Below, in pieces: positions 23,293-32,234 of a stretch of DNA of 38,830 nt (position 1 is its first letter; each line of letters begins with the position of its first letter). Below the pieces are notes generated by a model that was not told where the DNA came from, did no database searches, and worked only from the letters and a program-made list of their open reading frames with translations. The position numbers were made by a program, and so were the translations under genes. The stretch is from Bacillus sp. AFS029637 (GTDB lineage Bacteria > Bacillota > Bacilli > Bacillales > Bacillaceae_G), in the NCBI RefSeq assembly GCF_002584985.1, contig NZ_NUPZ01000033.1, positions 132,797 through 171,626 on the forward strand, read 5' to 3'.

Positions 23293-25302
23293 TTATTTCT
23301 CATTATTTTCATAATTAAATTTAACTAAAAAGGTAGTGCCTTCCGATCCTGTTTGAATTTCTATTTTTGCATTATGACGGGCAGCAATGGCATAACATAC
23401 ACCTAACCCCAATCCAGTTCCATTATCTTTGGTCGTATAAAATGGAGTACCCAGCTTCTCTAATACTTCAGGCCTGATACCTTTTCCTTGATCCCGCACT
23501 GCAAGCACCACACAATTTTGCACTTCCTTGTAGGTGCTAATGGTTAAAATTTTCCCTGTGTCCATCGCTTCTAACCCATTACGACATAGGTTTATTAATA
23601 ATTGCCGTATCTCATTACGATTTAAAAGTAATTCCGGAGTGTCATTTGTATCGACTTGAATATATTTATTTTGATTATACGTATCAATCTTTATTAAAGG
23701 CATAATATCGCGGATAATTGCATTTAAATCTAACATTTGCAAATCCGATTTCCTTGTATTACCCATTGAGAGAAATTCAGTAATAATAGAATTGGCACGG
23801 TCAAGTTCTTCAATCATTAAACTAAAGTACGTATTATGTTGCTTATAGGTGCGCTCTTCTTTTAATAACTGCAAAAATCCTCTTACTGTTGTCATTGGAT
23901 TTCTAATCTCATGGCTGATACCTGCTGCCATTTGCCCTATTAAATCTATGTTGGATAACCTTTTCAATTCCTGCTCATATTGCTTTTTTTCCGTTATGTT
24001 TTTAAAAACACAACAAATACCATCATCATACGGGTATGCAATAACTTCGTGCCAATATTCATCAGAGGTAGAAAGAAATTCGAAATGAACTGTAGTTCGC
24101 TCTGACATTGCACGATGAAATTCGTTATACATAACTGTGTCAAAGCTATCTAGGAAAACATCCCATATATTCTTACCTAATACATCTTTTGCTGTTTTTC
24201 TTTGTGGAAAATATTGATGCTTATTTACGTACGTAAATTCCCATTTATTATTCAAAGTAAAGAATCCATCCGTAATACTTTCAATCACACTTGTAACTTT
24301 TTCATTAGCAGCAGCTAGTTCTCTCGTTCGCTCTTCCACCATGCTTTCCAATTGATCCATATATAACAAGTTTGATAACGTAGGAGCTGTGGCATCAACG
24401 ATAGATTTTGCCAGTTGAATTTGGGAATTATCGTAATTGTGAGCTTTACCAACGACGATTACCCCTAATACCTCCCCCATTGAGACCAATGGAATCATCA
24501 GTAAACTCTTACTATCTATATTTTTTGTTTGAACAACCTCTTGGATTTTGGCCTCATAGCTTTTCTCCAGCCAATCCGCTTCTGTCCAATCACAGTCCTT
24601 GCTTAACTTCGTTGTTTTAATCGTTGTTTTATCTTGCGGGTCTAAAAGGTGTGCAGCCATGTTTTTACTCTCTAAAATCTGTCCTAAGTAAAAAAAACAT
24701 TTATCAAAACTCTCCTGTATCGAGGAACACATTGATAAATCACGGTTCACATTGAGTAACAGCTGCTTCTCTGCAATAAGGTTTTCCTTTTGTGTTAAAT
24801 TATTTGCGTTTTGAATGGCGACCGCAGCCATATTTACATAAGCTTCAACACTTTGAATTTCTGAATCTGTTAAGTTCATTGGAACTCCATAATCAAATAA
24901 AAAAACGAGACCAAATAACTCTTGCCCATATGAGATAGGCAGAGCTAATAAGGACTTAATTTTGAACGCATCAACTGGTCTCGGATCCGGCCGATGATCC
25001 TTTGAGGTATCAGGGATATAGATGGTTTTTTTTGTTTCAATAACTTCTTTTGCCAGTAAGTCTACTTCAGGATCAATTACCTGAGTATCGAGCGTTACGC
25101 CATTTATGGTCTCTGGTTTTCCTGCAAACCCTCTAAATGTTCCATTTTCCTGGGGTAAATAAATTCCAACAGAGTTGCACCTAACAATCTCCTCTGATAT
25201 CGCCATTGTTACACGCTGCAATACTTCACGTAGTTCTAATTTTGTATTTATTATTTTTGTTATATTCGCGAGCCTAGAATATCTCGCCTGATCACTTAAC
25301 AT
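23293..25302 (-). CDS. Soluble GAF-GAF-PAS sensor histidine kinase (orphan)
   Basis: 669 residues with no membrane segment. Order: GAF (about 15-165, RLANITKIINTKLELREVLQRV to NMAAVAIQNAN), a second GAF (about 190-315), a short coiled coil (MVEERTRELAAANEK), PAS (about 335-445, SITDGFFTLNNKWEFTYVN), HisKA with phosphoacceptor His464 (GISHEIRNPMTTVRGFL), and HATPase (LLINLCRNGLEAMD N box, DQGKGI, GTGLGLGVCYAIAARH). All catalytic boxes are intact. No response regulator gene adjoins, as with Bacillus sporulation kinases that feed Spo0F, and the HisKA/HATPase part resembles KinA/KinE types. That makes a phosphorelay input a reasonable guess. GGAGG precedes the ATG. Short direct repeats flank the gene. 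Confidence 0.88.
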   Translation of the reverse strand: MLSDQARYSRLANITKIINTKLELREVLQRVTMAISEEIVRCNSVGIYLPQENGTFRGFAGKPETINGVTLDTQVIDPEVDLLAKEVIETKKTIYIPDTSKDHRPDPRPVDAFKIKSLLALPISYGQELFGLVFLFDYGVPMNLTDSEIQSVEAYVNMAAVAIQNANNLTQKENLIAEKQLLLNVNRDLSMCSSIQESFDKCFFYLGQILESKNMAAHLLDPQDKTTIKTTKLSKDCDWTEADWLEKSYEAKIQEVVQTKNIDSKSLLMIPLVSMGEVLGVIVVGKAHNYDNSQIQLAKSIVDATAPTLSNLLYMDQLESMVEERTRELAAANEKVTSVIESITDGFFTLNNKWEFTYVNKHQYFPQRKTAKDVLGKNIWDVFLDSFDTVMYNEFHRAMSERTTVHFEFLSTSDEYWHEVIAYPYDDGICCVFKNITEKKQYEQELKRLSNIDLIGQMAAGISHEIRNPMTTVRGFLQLLKEERTYKQHNTYFSLMIEELDRANSIITEFLSMGNTRKSDLQMLDLNAIIRDIMPLIKIDTYNQNKYIQVDTNDTPELLLNRNEIRQLLINLCRNGLEAMDTGKILTISTYKEVQNCVVLAVRDQGKGIRPEVLEKLGTPFYTTKDNGTGLGLGVCYAIAARHNAKIEIQTGSEGTTFLVKFNYENNEK

Positions 25303-25501
25303 TCACATGGCCTCCAATTATAGACATGATAATACCCGTGAAAATCAAGACCAACCTGCCATTTTCAATTTTCTCCTGTATTCTTTCCTTCCCCTTGTTT
25401 TACATAGAATACCTCACTTACTTATGGTACGGTTCACCTTAATTAAAATGAAACAAACACTCATAAAATCGCTACACTCCATCCCCTCTACCTTTCAAAA
25501 G

Positions 25502-26491
25502 TTACACTGTTTCACTATCTCCATTCTTATCAACACTAGCTTCGAACTTATCAAGCAACGCGCGCACTTCATCAGTTGATTTCGTGCTCATCAATTGATT
25601 TCTAAGTTCAGCAGCTCCAGGGAAGCCTTTTACATAAATTTTGAAGAAGCGGTGAAGTCCTGTGATTGAACGTGGCAATACTTCTGCATATTGATCTTGA
25701 AGATCAAGTTGTAATCTTAAAAGATCTAAATGTTCTTTACTGCTATGTTCTCTTGGCTCTTTTTCAAACGCAAATGGATTCTTGAAAATGCCTCTTCCGA
25801 TCATTACGCCATCAATGCCGTATTTTTCAGCAAGTTCCAGCCCGGTTTTACGGTCAGGGATGTCTCCGTTGATTGTTATTAACGTATTTGGCGCAATACG
25901 GTCACGTAATTTTTTGATTTCTGGAATTAGTTCCCAATGCGCGTCTACTTGGCTCATTTCTTCTCTTGTGCGTAAATGAATAGAAAGGTTTGCAATATCT
26001 TGTTTGAAAATATGTGTTAACCAATCTTCCCACTCGCTTAACTCTTTAAAGCCAAGTCGCGTTTTTACGCTGACAGGTAGTCCGCCCGCTTTTGCTGCTT
26101 GGATTAGTTCTGCCGCAACGTCTGGACGTAGAATAAGACCACTACCTTTTCCTCTCGATGCTACATTCGGTACAGGGCAACCCATGTTAATATCGATGCC
26201 TTTAAATCCTAGCTCTGCCATGCCAATACTCATTTGACGGAAATATTCAGGGTTATCTCCCCAAATATGCGCCACTATCGGCTGTTCATCTTCTGTAAAA
26301 ATTAAACGACCACGTACACTTTTCATACCTTCTGGATGACAATAGCTATCCGAGTTTGTAAACTCTGTGAAGAATACGTCTGGGCGACCAGCTTCACTTA
26401 CTACGTGACGAAAAACAACATCCGTCACATCTTCCATTGGTGCAAGTACGAAAAACGGTCGTGGTAAATCATTCCAAAAATTATCTATCAT
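25502..26491 (-). CDS. dus: tRNA-dihydrouridine synthase
   Basis: 329 residues from ATG 26491. An in-frame TTG at 26512 lacks a ribosome site. Flavin-binding barrel: APMEDVTD near residue 17, the catalytic Cys105 in [30 protein letters not shown], the His in [22 protein letters not shown] and [12 protein letters not shown]. It reduces specific uridines in tRNA D-loops using NADPH and FMN. The C-terminal helical domain ([23 protein letters not shown]) is present. It differs somewhat from DusB; which uridine it modifies cannot be told. Separate from rlmCD, with about 250 bases between. Confidence 0.92.
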   Translation of the reverse strand: MIDNFWNDLPRPFFVLAPMEDVTDVVFRHVVSEAGRPDVFFTEFTNSDSYCHPEGMKSVRGRLIFTEDEQPIVAHIWGDNPEYFRQMSIGMAELGFKGIDINMGCPVPNVASRGKGSGLILRPDVAAELIQAAKAGGLPVSVKTRLGFKELSEWEDWLTHIFKQDIANLSIHLRTREEMSQVDAHWELIPEIKKLRDRIAPNTLITINGDIPDRKTGLELAEKYGIDGVMIGRGIFKNPFAFEKEPREHSSKEHLDLLRLQLDLQDQYAEVLPRSITGLHRFFKIYVKGFPGAAELRNQLMSTKSTDEVRALLDKFEASVDKNGDSETV

Positions 26492-26540
26492 TTCAAATTC
26501 AAATCCTCTCAATATGAATACAATTTCAAACTCTCAATAA

Positions 26541-26583
26541 ACCAAAAAGCAGATGGTATAGATTGTTTCTATATCAACTGCTT
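26541..26583 (-). terminator. Terminator of rlmCD, now distal to a repeat insertion
   Basis: Minus strand: GCAGTTGATATAGA and TCTATACCATCTGC pair with one mismatch and one wobble, followed by TTTTTGG. It lies about 157 bases past the rlmCD stop codon, on the far side of the bcr1-like element. Confidence 0.7.
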
Positions 26584-26584
26584 C

Positions 26585-26740
26585 TTTATCACACATTAAC
26601 GGACAGTAAGACCCCCAAACTCAAAATTCAGCGAAAGCAAAGAAGTTAGGTGGGGGTCGGGTTGCCCGTAAAAGTCCGATTGATGAAGGCTCATAATCAG
26701 TGGGGGTGAAGAAAACCCACTGATTAAAGTTTCACTTTAT
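26585..26740. repeat. bcr1-like repeat element flanked by TTTAT direct repeats
   Basis: A 156-bp unit bounded by TTTAT at 26585-26589 and 26736-26740. The interior is strongly structured: GACCCCCA (26610-26617) with TGGGGGTC (26651-26658), extended by AACT/AGTT, and AATCAGTGGG (26695-26704) with CCCACTGATT (26716-26725). Length, TTTAT flanks and secondary structure fit bcr1, the mobile-element-like repeat limited to the B. cereus group. I identify it from memory of its description. Confidence 0.72.
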
Positions 26741-28116
26741 TATACCAACTTAAGCCAAGCTACACACTCTACATGTGTCGTATGCGGGAACATATCAACA
26801 GGCTGTACTTCCTGCGTTTTATATCCGCCTTCTTCTAATACTTTTAAGTCACGTGCTAATGTTGCTGGGTTACATGATACGTATACGACGCGTTTTGGCT
26901 TCATGTCGATGATTGTGTTTAGTAGTGCTTCGTCACAGCCTTTACGCGGTGGATCTACGACCATTGTGTCGGCAATTACGCCTTCTTTGTACCATTTTGG
27001 AATGACTACTTCTGCTTCTCCTACGCCAAATTCAGCATTTGTCATGTTGTTTAATGCTGCGTTTCGGTTTGCGTCTTCGATTGCTTCTGGAACAATTTCA
27101 ACGCCGTACACTTTTTTCGCTTTTTGCGCTAGGAATAAGGAGATTGATCCGATTCCGCAATAGGCATCGATTACTGTTTCGTTACCGTCTAACTTTGCGT
27201 ATTCTAACGTTTTATCGTATAGCACTTTCGTTTGTTCTGGGTTTACTTGGTAGAATGAACGTGCTGAAATCGCAAATTTAATGTCACCGATAAAGTCATA
27301 AATATATTCCGATCCGTACAATACTGTCGTTTTGTCTCCGAAGATTACGTTTGTACGCTTCGGGTTTACGTTTTGAACAATCGATTTTACTTCTGGGAAT
27401 TTCGCTGCGATTTCTTCAATGATCGCTTGTTTGTTTGGCAATTCTGCAGTACGCGTAATGAAGACAAGCATAATTTCCCCTGTTACTTGTCCGTAGCGAG
27501 CCATTACGTGGCGAAGCGTTCCTTTATTGCGCTCTTCGTTGTACGCCGTAATACCGTGCTTTTCACAAATACGTTTTACTTCTTGAATTAATGTATCATT
27601 TTCTTCCGCCTGAATTAAACATGATTCCATATTAATAATGTCATGTGTTCCTTGGCGATAGAAACCTGCTACAAGTCCGCCTTCACGTTCTCCGATTGGT
27701 ACCTGTGCTTTATTACGATATACCCACGGGTTTTTCATGCCAAGTACAGGATGAACAGGAACATCACTTAATCCGCCGATGCGCTGCATCACGTCGCGTA
27801 CTTGTTTTTCCTTCGCTTGTAGTTGTCCTTCATATGTTAAATGCTGAAGCTGACAACCGCCGCACTGGTTATATACTGGGCACTCTGCATCTTTACGATA
27901 TGGGCTTTCTGTATGAAGCTTCATTAAACGACCAAATGCGAAGTTTTTCTTCACTTTAATAATTTTAATTTGTGCTTCTTCACCTGGTAATCCGTTTTTA
28001 ACGAAAATAGGATAACCTTTTACTTTCGCAACACCGGCACCATCGTGTGTTAAATCTTCAAATACTACATCTATAAACTCGTTTTTCTCAACTGGTGGCG
28101 TCATTTTATTACTCAT
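26740..28116 (-). CDS. rlmCD: 23S rRNA (uracil-5-)-methyltransferase RlmCD
   Basis: 458 residues from ATG 28116, which has AGAGAGG seven bases upstream. The in-frame ATG at 28137 would place that site inside the gene. An N-terminal TRAM domain ([21 protein letters not shown]) is followed by the [4Fe-4S] ligands Cys79, Cys85, Cys88 ([15 protein letters not shown]) and Cys166 (MESCLIQ). The SAM domain has [15 protein letters not shown] (about 316), DPPRKGC (about 388) and the catalytic Cys415 in [13 protein letters not shown]. Gram-positive enzymes of this type make both m5U747 and m5U1939. Its stop codon shares bases with the repeat's TTTAT. Confidence 0.93.
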   Translation of the reverse strand: MSNKMTPPVEKNEFIDVVFEDLTHDGAGVAKVKGYPIFVKNGLPGEEAQIKIIKVKKNFAFGRLMKLHTESPYRKDAECPVYNQCGGCQLQHLTYEGQLQAKEKQVRDVMQRIGGLSDVPVHPVLGMKNPWVYRNKAQVPIGEREGGLVAGFYRQGTHDIINMESCLIQAEENDTLIQEVKRICEKHGITAYNEERNKGTLRHVMARYGQVTGEIMLVFITRTAELPNKQAIIEEIAAKFPEVKSIVQNVNPKRTNVIFGDKTTVLYGSEYIYDFIGDIKFAISARSFYQVNPEQTKVLYDKTLEYAKLDGNETVIDAYCGIGSISLFLAQKAKKVYGVEIVPEAIEDANRNAALNNMTNAEFGVGEAEVVIPKWYKEGVIADTMVVDPPRKGCDEALLNTIIDMKPKRVVYVSCNPATLARDLKVLEEGGYKTQEVQPVDMFPHTTHVECVAWLKLV

Positions 28117-28255
28117 TTTCCGACCTCTCTTTTTCATAACACTGCGTTACATTTTATCATACTTATATGGTCTTTTTCTATTGGAAGAAAAAAAGCTATT
28201 GACGATAGTTCTCTAGTAATGTTACGCTACTACTAATTTAATACGGACGATGTTA

Positions 28256-28324
28256 CCTCATATATACTTGATAATATGGATCGAGAGTTTCTACCCGGCA
28301 ACCTTAAATTGCTGGACTATGGGG
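28256..28324 (+). promoter_or_regulatory. Guanine-sensing purine riboswitch aptamer
   Basis: P1: CCTCATA (28256-28262) with TATGGGG (28318-28324). P2: CTTGAT/ATCGAG with loop AATATGG. P3: CCGGCAA/TTGCTGG with loop CCTTAAA. The conserved core TTTCTACC and GGACTATG is present. The specificity base before UAUG is C (28317), which selects guanine or hypoxanthine rather than adenine. Confidence 0.93.
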
Positions 28325-28357
28325 AAAACTAATGAATATTAGCCTATGTGCAAAAAA

Positions 28358-28420
28358 GGACTCATATTGATTAGCTTTCTCTCATAGAAGAAAGTGAATC
28401 CATATGGGTCTTTTTTTATT
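28358..28420 (+). terminator. Riboswitch-controlled terminator
   Basis: GAC-CATAT-GATT-CTTTCT pairs with AGAAAG-AATC-ATATG-GTC with a few mismatches, followed by TTTTTTTATTTTT. It is the expression platform of the guanine aptamer and precedes the transporter gene by about 120 bases. Confidence 0.88.
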
Positions 28421-28541
28421 TTTATTTTTCTAAAAGGTCAGACATCTTACGTATGACATAAAACCTTTCCGCTTTATTTTTAGTAATATAACGAGTGTTT
28501 TATGTACAAACTTTATACGAACTTCTGAAAGGGGCAACTAC

Positions 28542-29738
28542 ATGCAATATGTAATGAGCATTATCGGTATTCTTGTCGTTTTAGGTTTATGTTTTGCTTT
28601 GTCAAACAACAAAAGTAAAATCAACTTCCGTGCAATTGCTATTATGATTGGTTTCCAAATTTTAATTGGTTGGTTTATGTTTAGCACAAAGATTGGTCAA
28701 CAAATCATTATTTTCATTAGTAAAGTTTTCAACAAACTAATTAAACTTGGTACGACAGGCGTCGATTTTCTCTTTAATGGAATTCAAAGAGATTTTGTCT
28801 TTTTCTTAAATGTATTATTAATTATCGTATTTTTCTCAGCACTACTTTCAATCTTTAGTTATTTAGGTGTTTTACCATTCATCGTTCGCATTGTCGGCGG
28901 TGCGATTTCAAAAATTACTGGTTTACCACGCGTCGAATCATTCCACGCAGTAAACTCTGTATTCTTCGGTTCAAGTGAAGCATTGATCGTTATTAAAAAC
29001 GATTTACAGCATTTTAATAAAAACCGTATGTTCATCATTTGTTGTTCCGCGATGAGCTCAGTTTCTGCTTCTGTTACAGCATCATACGTAATGATGCTAG
29101 ATGCAAAATACGTACTAGCCGCTCTTCCGCTAAACTTATTCTCAAGCTTAATCGTTTGTTCGTTATTAACACCAGTTGATACGAAAAAAGAAGACGAAGT
29201 GATTCAAAAATTTGATAGAACTCTATTCGGAGACAGCTTTATCGGTGCAATGATTAACGGTGCGCTTGATGGTTTAAAAGTAGCTGGTATCGTTGCGGCG
29301 TTAATGATCGCCTTCATCGGTGTGATGGAAGTTGTAAACTACGTAATTAGCGCAGCTTCAGGTGCAATGGGACACGCTGTTACATTACAACAAATCTTCG
29401 GTTATATCCTTTCTCCATTCGCATTCTTAATGGGTATTCCAGCTCAAGATATTATCCCAGCTGGTGGTATTATGGGTACGAAGATTGTATTAAACGAGTT
29501 TGTAGCAATCCTTGACTTAAAAGGAGCAGCTGCAACATTAGCTCCACGTACAGTTGGAATCGTTACAGTATTCTTAATTAGCTTCGCAAGTATTAGCCAA
29601 ATTGGTGCGATTGTTGGTACGATCCGTGCCCTTTCTGAAAAACAAGGAAGCGTCGTATCTAAATTCGGTTGGAAAATGCTATTTGCATCAACACTTGCTT
29701 CTATTTTATCTGCGACAATCGCTGGATTGTTTATTTAA
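28542..29738 (+). CDS. nupG: Concentrative nucleoside transporter (NupC/NupG family)
   Basis: 398 residues, about nine to ten membrane segments. CNT marks: an N-terminal MIGFQILIGWFMF region, GVDFLFNGIQRDFVFFLNVLLIIVFFSALLSIFSYLGV near residue 70, GLPRVESFHAVNSVFFGSSEALIVIK near 127, CSAMSSVSASVTASYV near 165, and FLMGIPAQDIIPAGGIMGTKIVLNEFVAI near 300. It resembles B. subtilis NupG (YxjA), a purine nucleoside importer under a purine riboswitch. The guanine aptamer upstream supports guanosine/inosine uptake. GAAAGGGG precedes the ATG. Transport is probably proton-coupled. Confidence 0.88.
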   Translation: MQYVMSIIGILVVLGLCFALSNNKSKINFRAIAIMIGFQILIGWFMFSTKIGQQIIIFISKVFNKLIKLGTTGVDFLFNGIQRDFVFFLNVLLIIVFFSALLSIFSYLGVLPFIVRIVGGAISKITGLPRVESFHAVNSVFFGSSEALIVIKNDLQHFNKNRMFIICCSAMSSVSASVTASYVMMLDAKYVLAALPLNLFSSLIVCSLLTPVDTKKEDEVIQKFDRTLFGDSFIGAMINGALDGLKVAGIVAALMIAFIGVMEVVNYVISAASGAMGHAVTLQQIFGYILSPFAFLMGIPAQDIIPAGGIMGTKIVLNEFVAILDLKGAAATLAPRTVGIVTVFLISFASISQIGAIVGTIRALSEKQGSVVSKFGWKMLFASTLASILSATIAGLFI

Positions 29739-29743
29739 TAAAG

Positions 29744-29782
29744 AAAATCACCTTCGCTTACACAGCAAGGTGATTTTTTATT
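29744..29782. terminator. Bidirectional terminator between nupG and the lipoprotein gene
   Basis: AAAATCACCTT pairs with AAGGTGATTTT around a 12-base loop and is followed by TTTATT. T-rich sequence also follows on the minus strand. Confidence 0.88.
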
Positions 29783-29790
29783 ATCATCAT

Positions 29791-30498
29791 TTAAGAAACT
29801 GAAGAAAACTCTAATGCTTCTTCCTTATTAATAATTTCCCCCTTATATTTCCCTTTCACCGAAATATCAATAATTGATTTATTTCCTGTTTCCATTTTCC
29901 CTAAAGAAAACATATATATTAAGTCATCTTTTTTTAACATCCATTGTTTTCCGTGCCAAGGACCAGTTAACTTCTGTTCTGGCGATGCCAGTATTTCTCC
30001 AAAATATTCACATTCTCCTAGAGGTGTTGTTACTGTATTCTTCTCTGTATCAATAACTATATATTTAAGTAGCTTTATACTTTCGCTTGAAAAAATCTCT
30101 ACTTCATGATCACTTTTTTTCTTAAATTTCAGCTTTCCATCCTTTGTATTAACCAATTTACTTTGATCAATTGCATTTAGTACAAACTCATACTCTTCTT
30201 TTGTAACACCGAAATTAGGATGATATGGCATACTTTTTTTCTCTGCATGCTCTTCTACGTATTTTAAATACCATTCCATATTATTCGCTAGATGCTCTCT
30301 CATTCTTTGACCAATATTCCCTACCTTTTTAAGAGTATCTGGATCCATCTCTAACGTCATAATATCCGCCGTAACTTCCGCGTTCATAAGATGTGCTGGA
30401 ATATACTCTTCCACACTATTCGCCTTACTCACTTCACTTTGACAACCAACTACAAATAGCGATATGAGAAGAATATATACTATTTTTTTATATTTCAT
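29791..30498 (-). CDS. Putative lipoprotein of unknown function
   Basis: 235 residues. The signal MKYKKIVYILLISLFVVGC has its lipobox Cys at residue 19, so it is lipid-anchored outside the membrane. The mature part begins with a helical charged region (EMDPDTLKKVGNIGQRMREHLANNMEWYLKYVEEHAEKKS) and ends in beta-rich sequence (WHGKQWMLKKDDLIYMFSLGK ... IIDISVKGKYKGEII). No catalytic motif or known family is visible. GGAGAACAG precedes the ATG and TATAAT at 30550-30555 (minus strand) may be its -10. It is divergent from a small membrane-protein gene across an inverted repeat at 30592. Confidence 0.72.
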   Translation of the reverse strand: MKYKKIVYILLISLFVVGCQSEVSKANSVEEYIPAHLMNAEVTADIMTLEMDPDTLKKVGNIGQRMREHLANNMEWYLKYVEEHAEKKSMPYHPNFGVTKEEYEFVLNAIDQSKLVNTKDGKLKFKKKSDHEVEIFSSESIKLLKYIVIDTEKNTVTTPLGECEYFGEILASPEQKLTGPWHGKQWMLKKDDLIYMFSLGKMETGNKSIIDISVKGKYKGEIINKEEALEFSSVS

Positions 30499-30591
30499 TT
30501 CTGTTCTCCATTCCGTACACCATTCTTACTTATATTTATAGCAGTTCTTATTATAATCTAAAATCCCTATATTTTAATAAAACTAGCGTCT

Positions 30592-30609
30592 ATATGCAAA
30601 ATTGCATAT
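30592..30609. promoter_or_regulatory. Palindromic operator candidate
   Basis: ATATGCAA and TTGCATAT flank AA, a perfect 8-bp inverted repeat between two divergent genes and upstream of both -10 elements. It looks like a dimeric regulator site; the regulator is unknown. Confidence 0.4.
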
Positions 30610-30714
30610 TAACAAGCCCTTCTTTTACTTTAAAATTAGCTTAAAACATTTACAAAAATATACAAATCACAAAGTTTAAATGTTATAATTTGTAAAAATA
30701 TATTGGAGGACCTT

Positions 30715-30888
30715 ATGAAAATTCACGCCCTTTTCGATTTTTTACACTTACTAGTCTTGAGCATGAAAAGCTATTATGTATGGGGAATGCCTATCTATGT
30801 CTTCATTATTCCTCTTATTTTTGTAGTCGGTTATATTATTATCAATTCGAATAAAAAAAGAAAGAATACATCTATTCAAAGCCACTAA
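30715..30888 (+). CDS. Small single-span membrane protein (57 aa)
   Basis: 57 residues from ATG 30715, which follows TTGGAGGACC at the proper spacing. Four codons more are open upstream but include the ribosome site. A short amphipathic N-terminus (FDFLHLLVLSMKSYYVW) is followed by a hydrophobic span (PIYVFIIPLIFVVGYIIINS) and a basic tail (NKKRKNTSIQSH), so the C-terminus is probably cytoplasmic. TATAAT lies at 30684-30689, and a terminator follows at 30963. Its function is not recognisable; the size and topology resemble regulatory or stress small proteins of Bacillus. Confidence 0.65.
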   Translation: MKIHALFDFLHLLVLSMKSYYVWGMPIYVFIIPLIFVVGYIIINSNKKRKNTSIQSH

Positions 30889-30962
30889 TCTATCACCCTA
30901 ATAACTCCCCTAAAAATCATATTCCCCTCATTTTTTTCAAATGATATGATGAACAAGGGTAT

Positions 30963-30996
30963 ATCCCCATCACTCTTACAGCGGTGGGGATTTTAA
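30963..30996 (+). terminator. Terminator after the small membrane protein
   Basis: ATCCCCATC pairs with GGTGGGGAT (one G-T pair) and is followed by TTTTAAT. Confidence 0.75.
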
Positions 30997-31035
30997 TGTA
31001 AATATGTAGCATAATACACAATAGAAGGTGATTTT

Positions 31036-32118
31036 ATGAGAAAATACGCAGCAATTGCTTTATGTACATCTGCCATTCTAGCAGGTTGTAATACTAGCAA
31101 TGTAAGTCAAGAACCTAAAAAAGAGAAAAGGGTTCAAGAAGTTAAGAAGCAAGAAGGGACTATGCAGGAACAAGGGGAAATTTCTTATAACCCGATTACA
31201 CACGAATCTACAAACACAAGTATTCATATTACCGACATAAAAGATTCTTTAACCGAAGTACAATATAAAATTTGGCGCACTGCTGATGGAAAGGAACATA
31301 CTAAATCTTTTTCTTCTAAAGAAAAGGAAAAACAATTTACACTTCCTTTTGATATAAAAGAATTTGAAGGAAAACGCGGTGAGTTCCAAATTGAAGCAGT
31401 AGGAATAAAAGAAGATGGGAAAGCCATCCCGCTCACAAAATCTACTATTACTTTCGAGCAAAAAGTTCCTGTTCTCATGTACCATGCAATTGATGATTAT
31501 CATGGGCAAGGCATTAAAGATCTATTCGTATCACCGGCTAACTTTGAAGCCCAAATGAAGTATTTAAAGGACAATGGTTATACATTACTAACTTTTGAAC
31601 ACTGGGGCGATATAAATAAAGTAAATAAACCCATTTTCGTTACATTTGACGATGGTATGAAAAATAATATGAATGCATTTCGCATTTTACAAAAGCTAAA
31701 AGATGATACTTTTAAACCAACAGCAACAGAATATATGATTGTTGATAACGTTGATGCAGAAAGCTCTCTTTCTACATCTGAAATAAAAGAAATGGTTGAT
31801 TCCGGTATTTTCTCCGTGCAATCCCACACAGCAACGCATGCTGATTTACCGAAAATTACAAACTATGAAGAAGAATTAAAAGGTTCGAAAGAAAAGCTAG
31901 AAAAAGTAACAGGTAAGCCAGTTATTGCGATTGCTTATCCGTTCGGCCATGTAGATGATAAAGTTGTCGAAGAAACGAAGAAATATTATCAATTTGCAAC
32001 AACAACGAAGCCTGGACAATTCATTACGAAGGGTGAACCTGATGAATTGCTAAAGATGAAACGCGTCCGTATACACCATGCAACTACTGTGGAGCAATTT
32101 GCCTCTTCCCTTAAATAA
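31036..32118 (+). CDS. Polysaccharide deacetylase lipoprotein (CE4, BA0330/BC0361 type)
   Basis: 360 residues. The lipoprotein signal MRKYAAIALCTSAILAGC has Cys18. After a charged linker (about 20-45) comes an Ig/FnIII-like domain (about 50-140, SLTEVQYKIWRTADGKEHTKSF), then the NodB domain (about 145-355). This carries VPVLMYHAID, IFVTFDDGMKNN with the metal-binding Asp pair, HTATHADL with both His ligands, and IAYPFGHVDD. This two-domain form matches the B. anthracis BA0330/BA0331 and B. cereus BC0361 lipoproteins, cell-wall-associated deacetylases of which BA0330 has been tied to salt adaptation and envelope integrity. Only one copy is present here. AGAAGGTGAT precedes the ATG. Confidence 0.88.
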   Translation: MRKYAAIALCTSAILAGCNTSNVSQEPKKEKRVQEVKKQEGTMQEQGEISYNPITHESTNTSIHITDIKDSLTEVQYKIWRTADGKEHTKSFSSKEKEKQFTLPFDIKEFEGKRGEFQIEAVGIKEDGKAIPLTKSTITFEQKVPVLMYHAIDDYHGQGIKDLFVSPANFEAQMKYLKDNGYTLLTFEHWGDINKVNKPIFVTFDDGMKNNMNAFRILQKLKDDTFKPTATEYMIVDNVDAESSLSTSEIKEMVDSGIFSVQSHTATHADLPKITNYEEELKGSKEKLEKVTGKPVIAIAYPFGHVDDKVVEETKKYYQFATTTKPGQFITKGEPDELLKMKRVRIHHATTVEQFASSLK

Positions 32119-32122
32119 GTGT

Positions 32123-32153
32123 GAGAGCTCAATACATTTTGAGCTCTCTTTTT
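32123..32153 (+). terminator. Terminator after the deacetylase gene
   Basis: GAGAGCTCAA pairs with TTGAGCTCTC around TACATT and is followed by TTTTT. It lies within the upstream extension of the aminopeptidase frame, which shows that gene starts later. Confidence 0.9.
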
Positions 32154-32234
32154 AGTTTATATTTATATATATTTTTAGAATTTTCTTGTATTATATATAG
32201 TAAGAAATCTTTCAAACTAAAGGAGATTATACAT

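Noticed and set aside
25307-25579. 90-residue plus-strand frame between the kinase and dus genes
   Set aside because: No ribosome site, overlaps the dus 3' end antisense, and the composition is that of a shadow frame.
32121-32234. Upstream extension of the M29 aminopeptidase
   Set aside because: It contains the terminator of the preceding gene, and AAAGGAG precedes ATG 32235.
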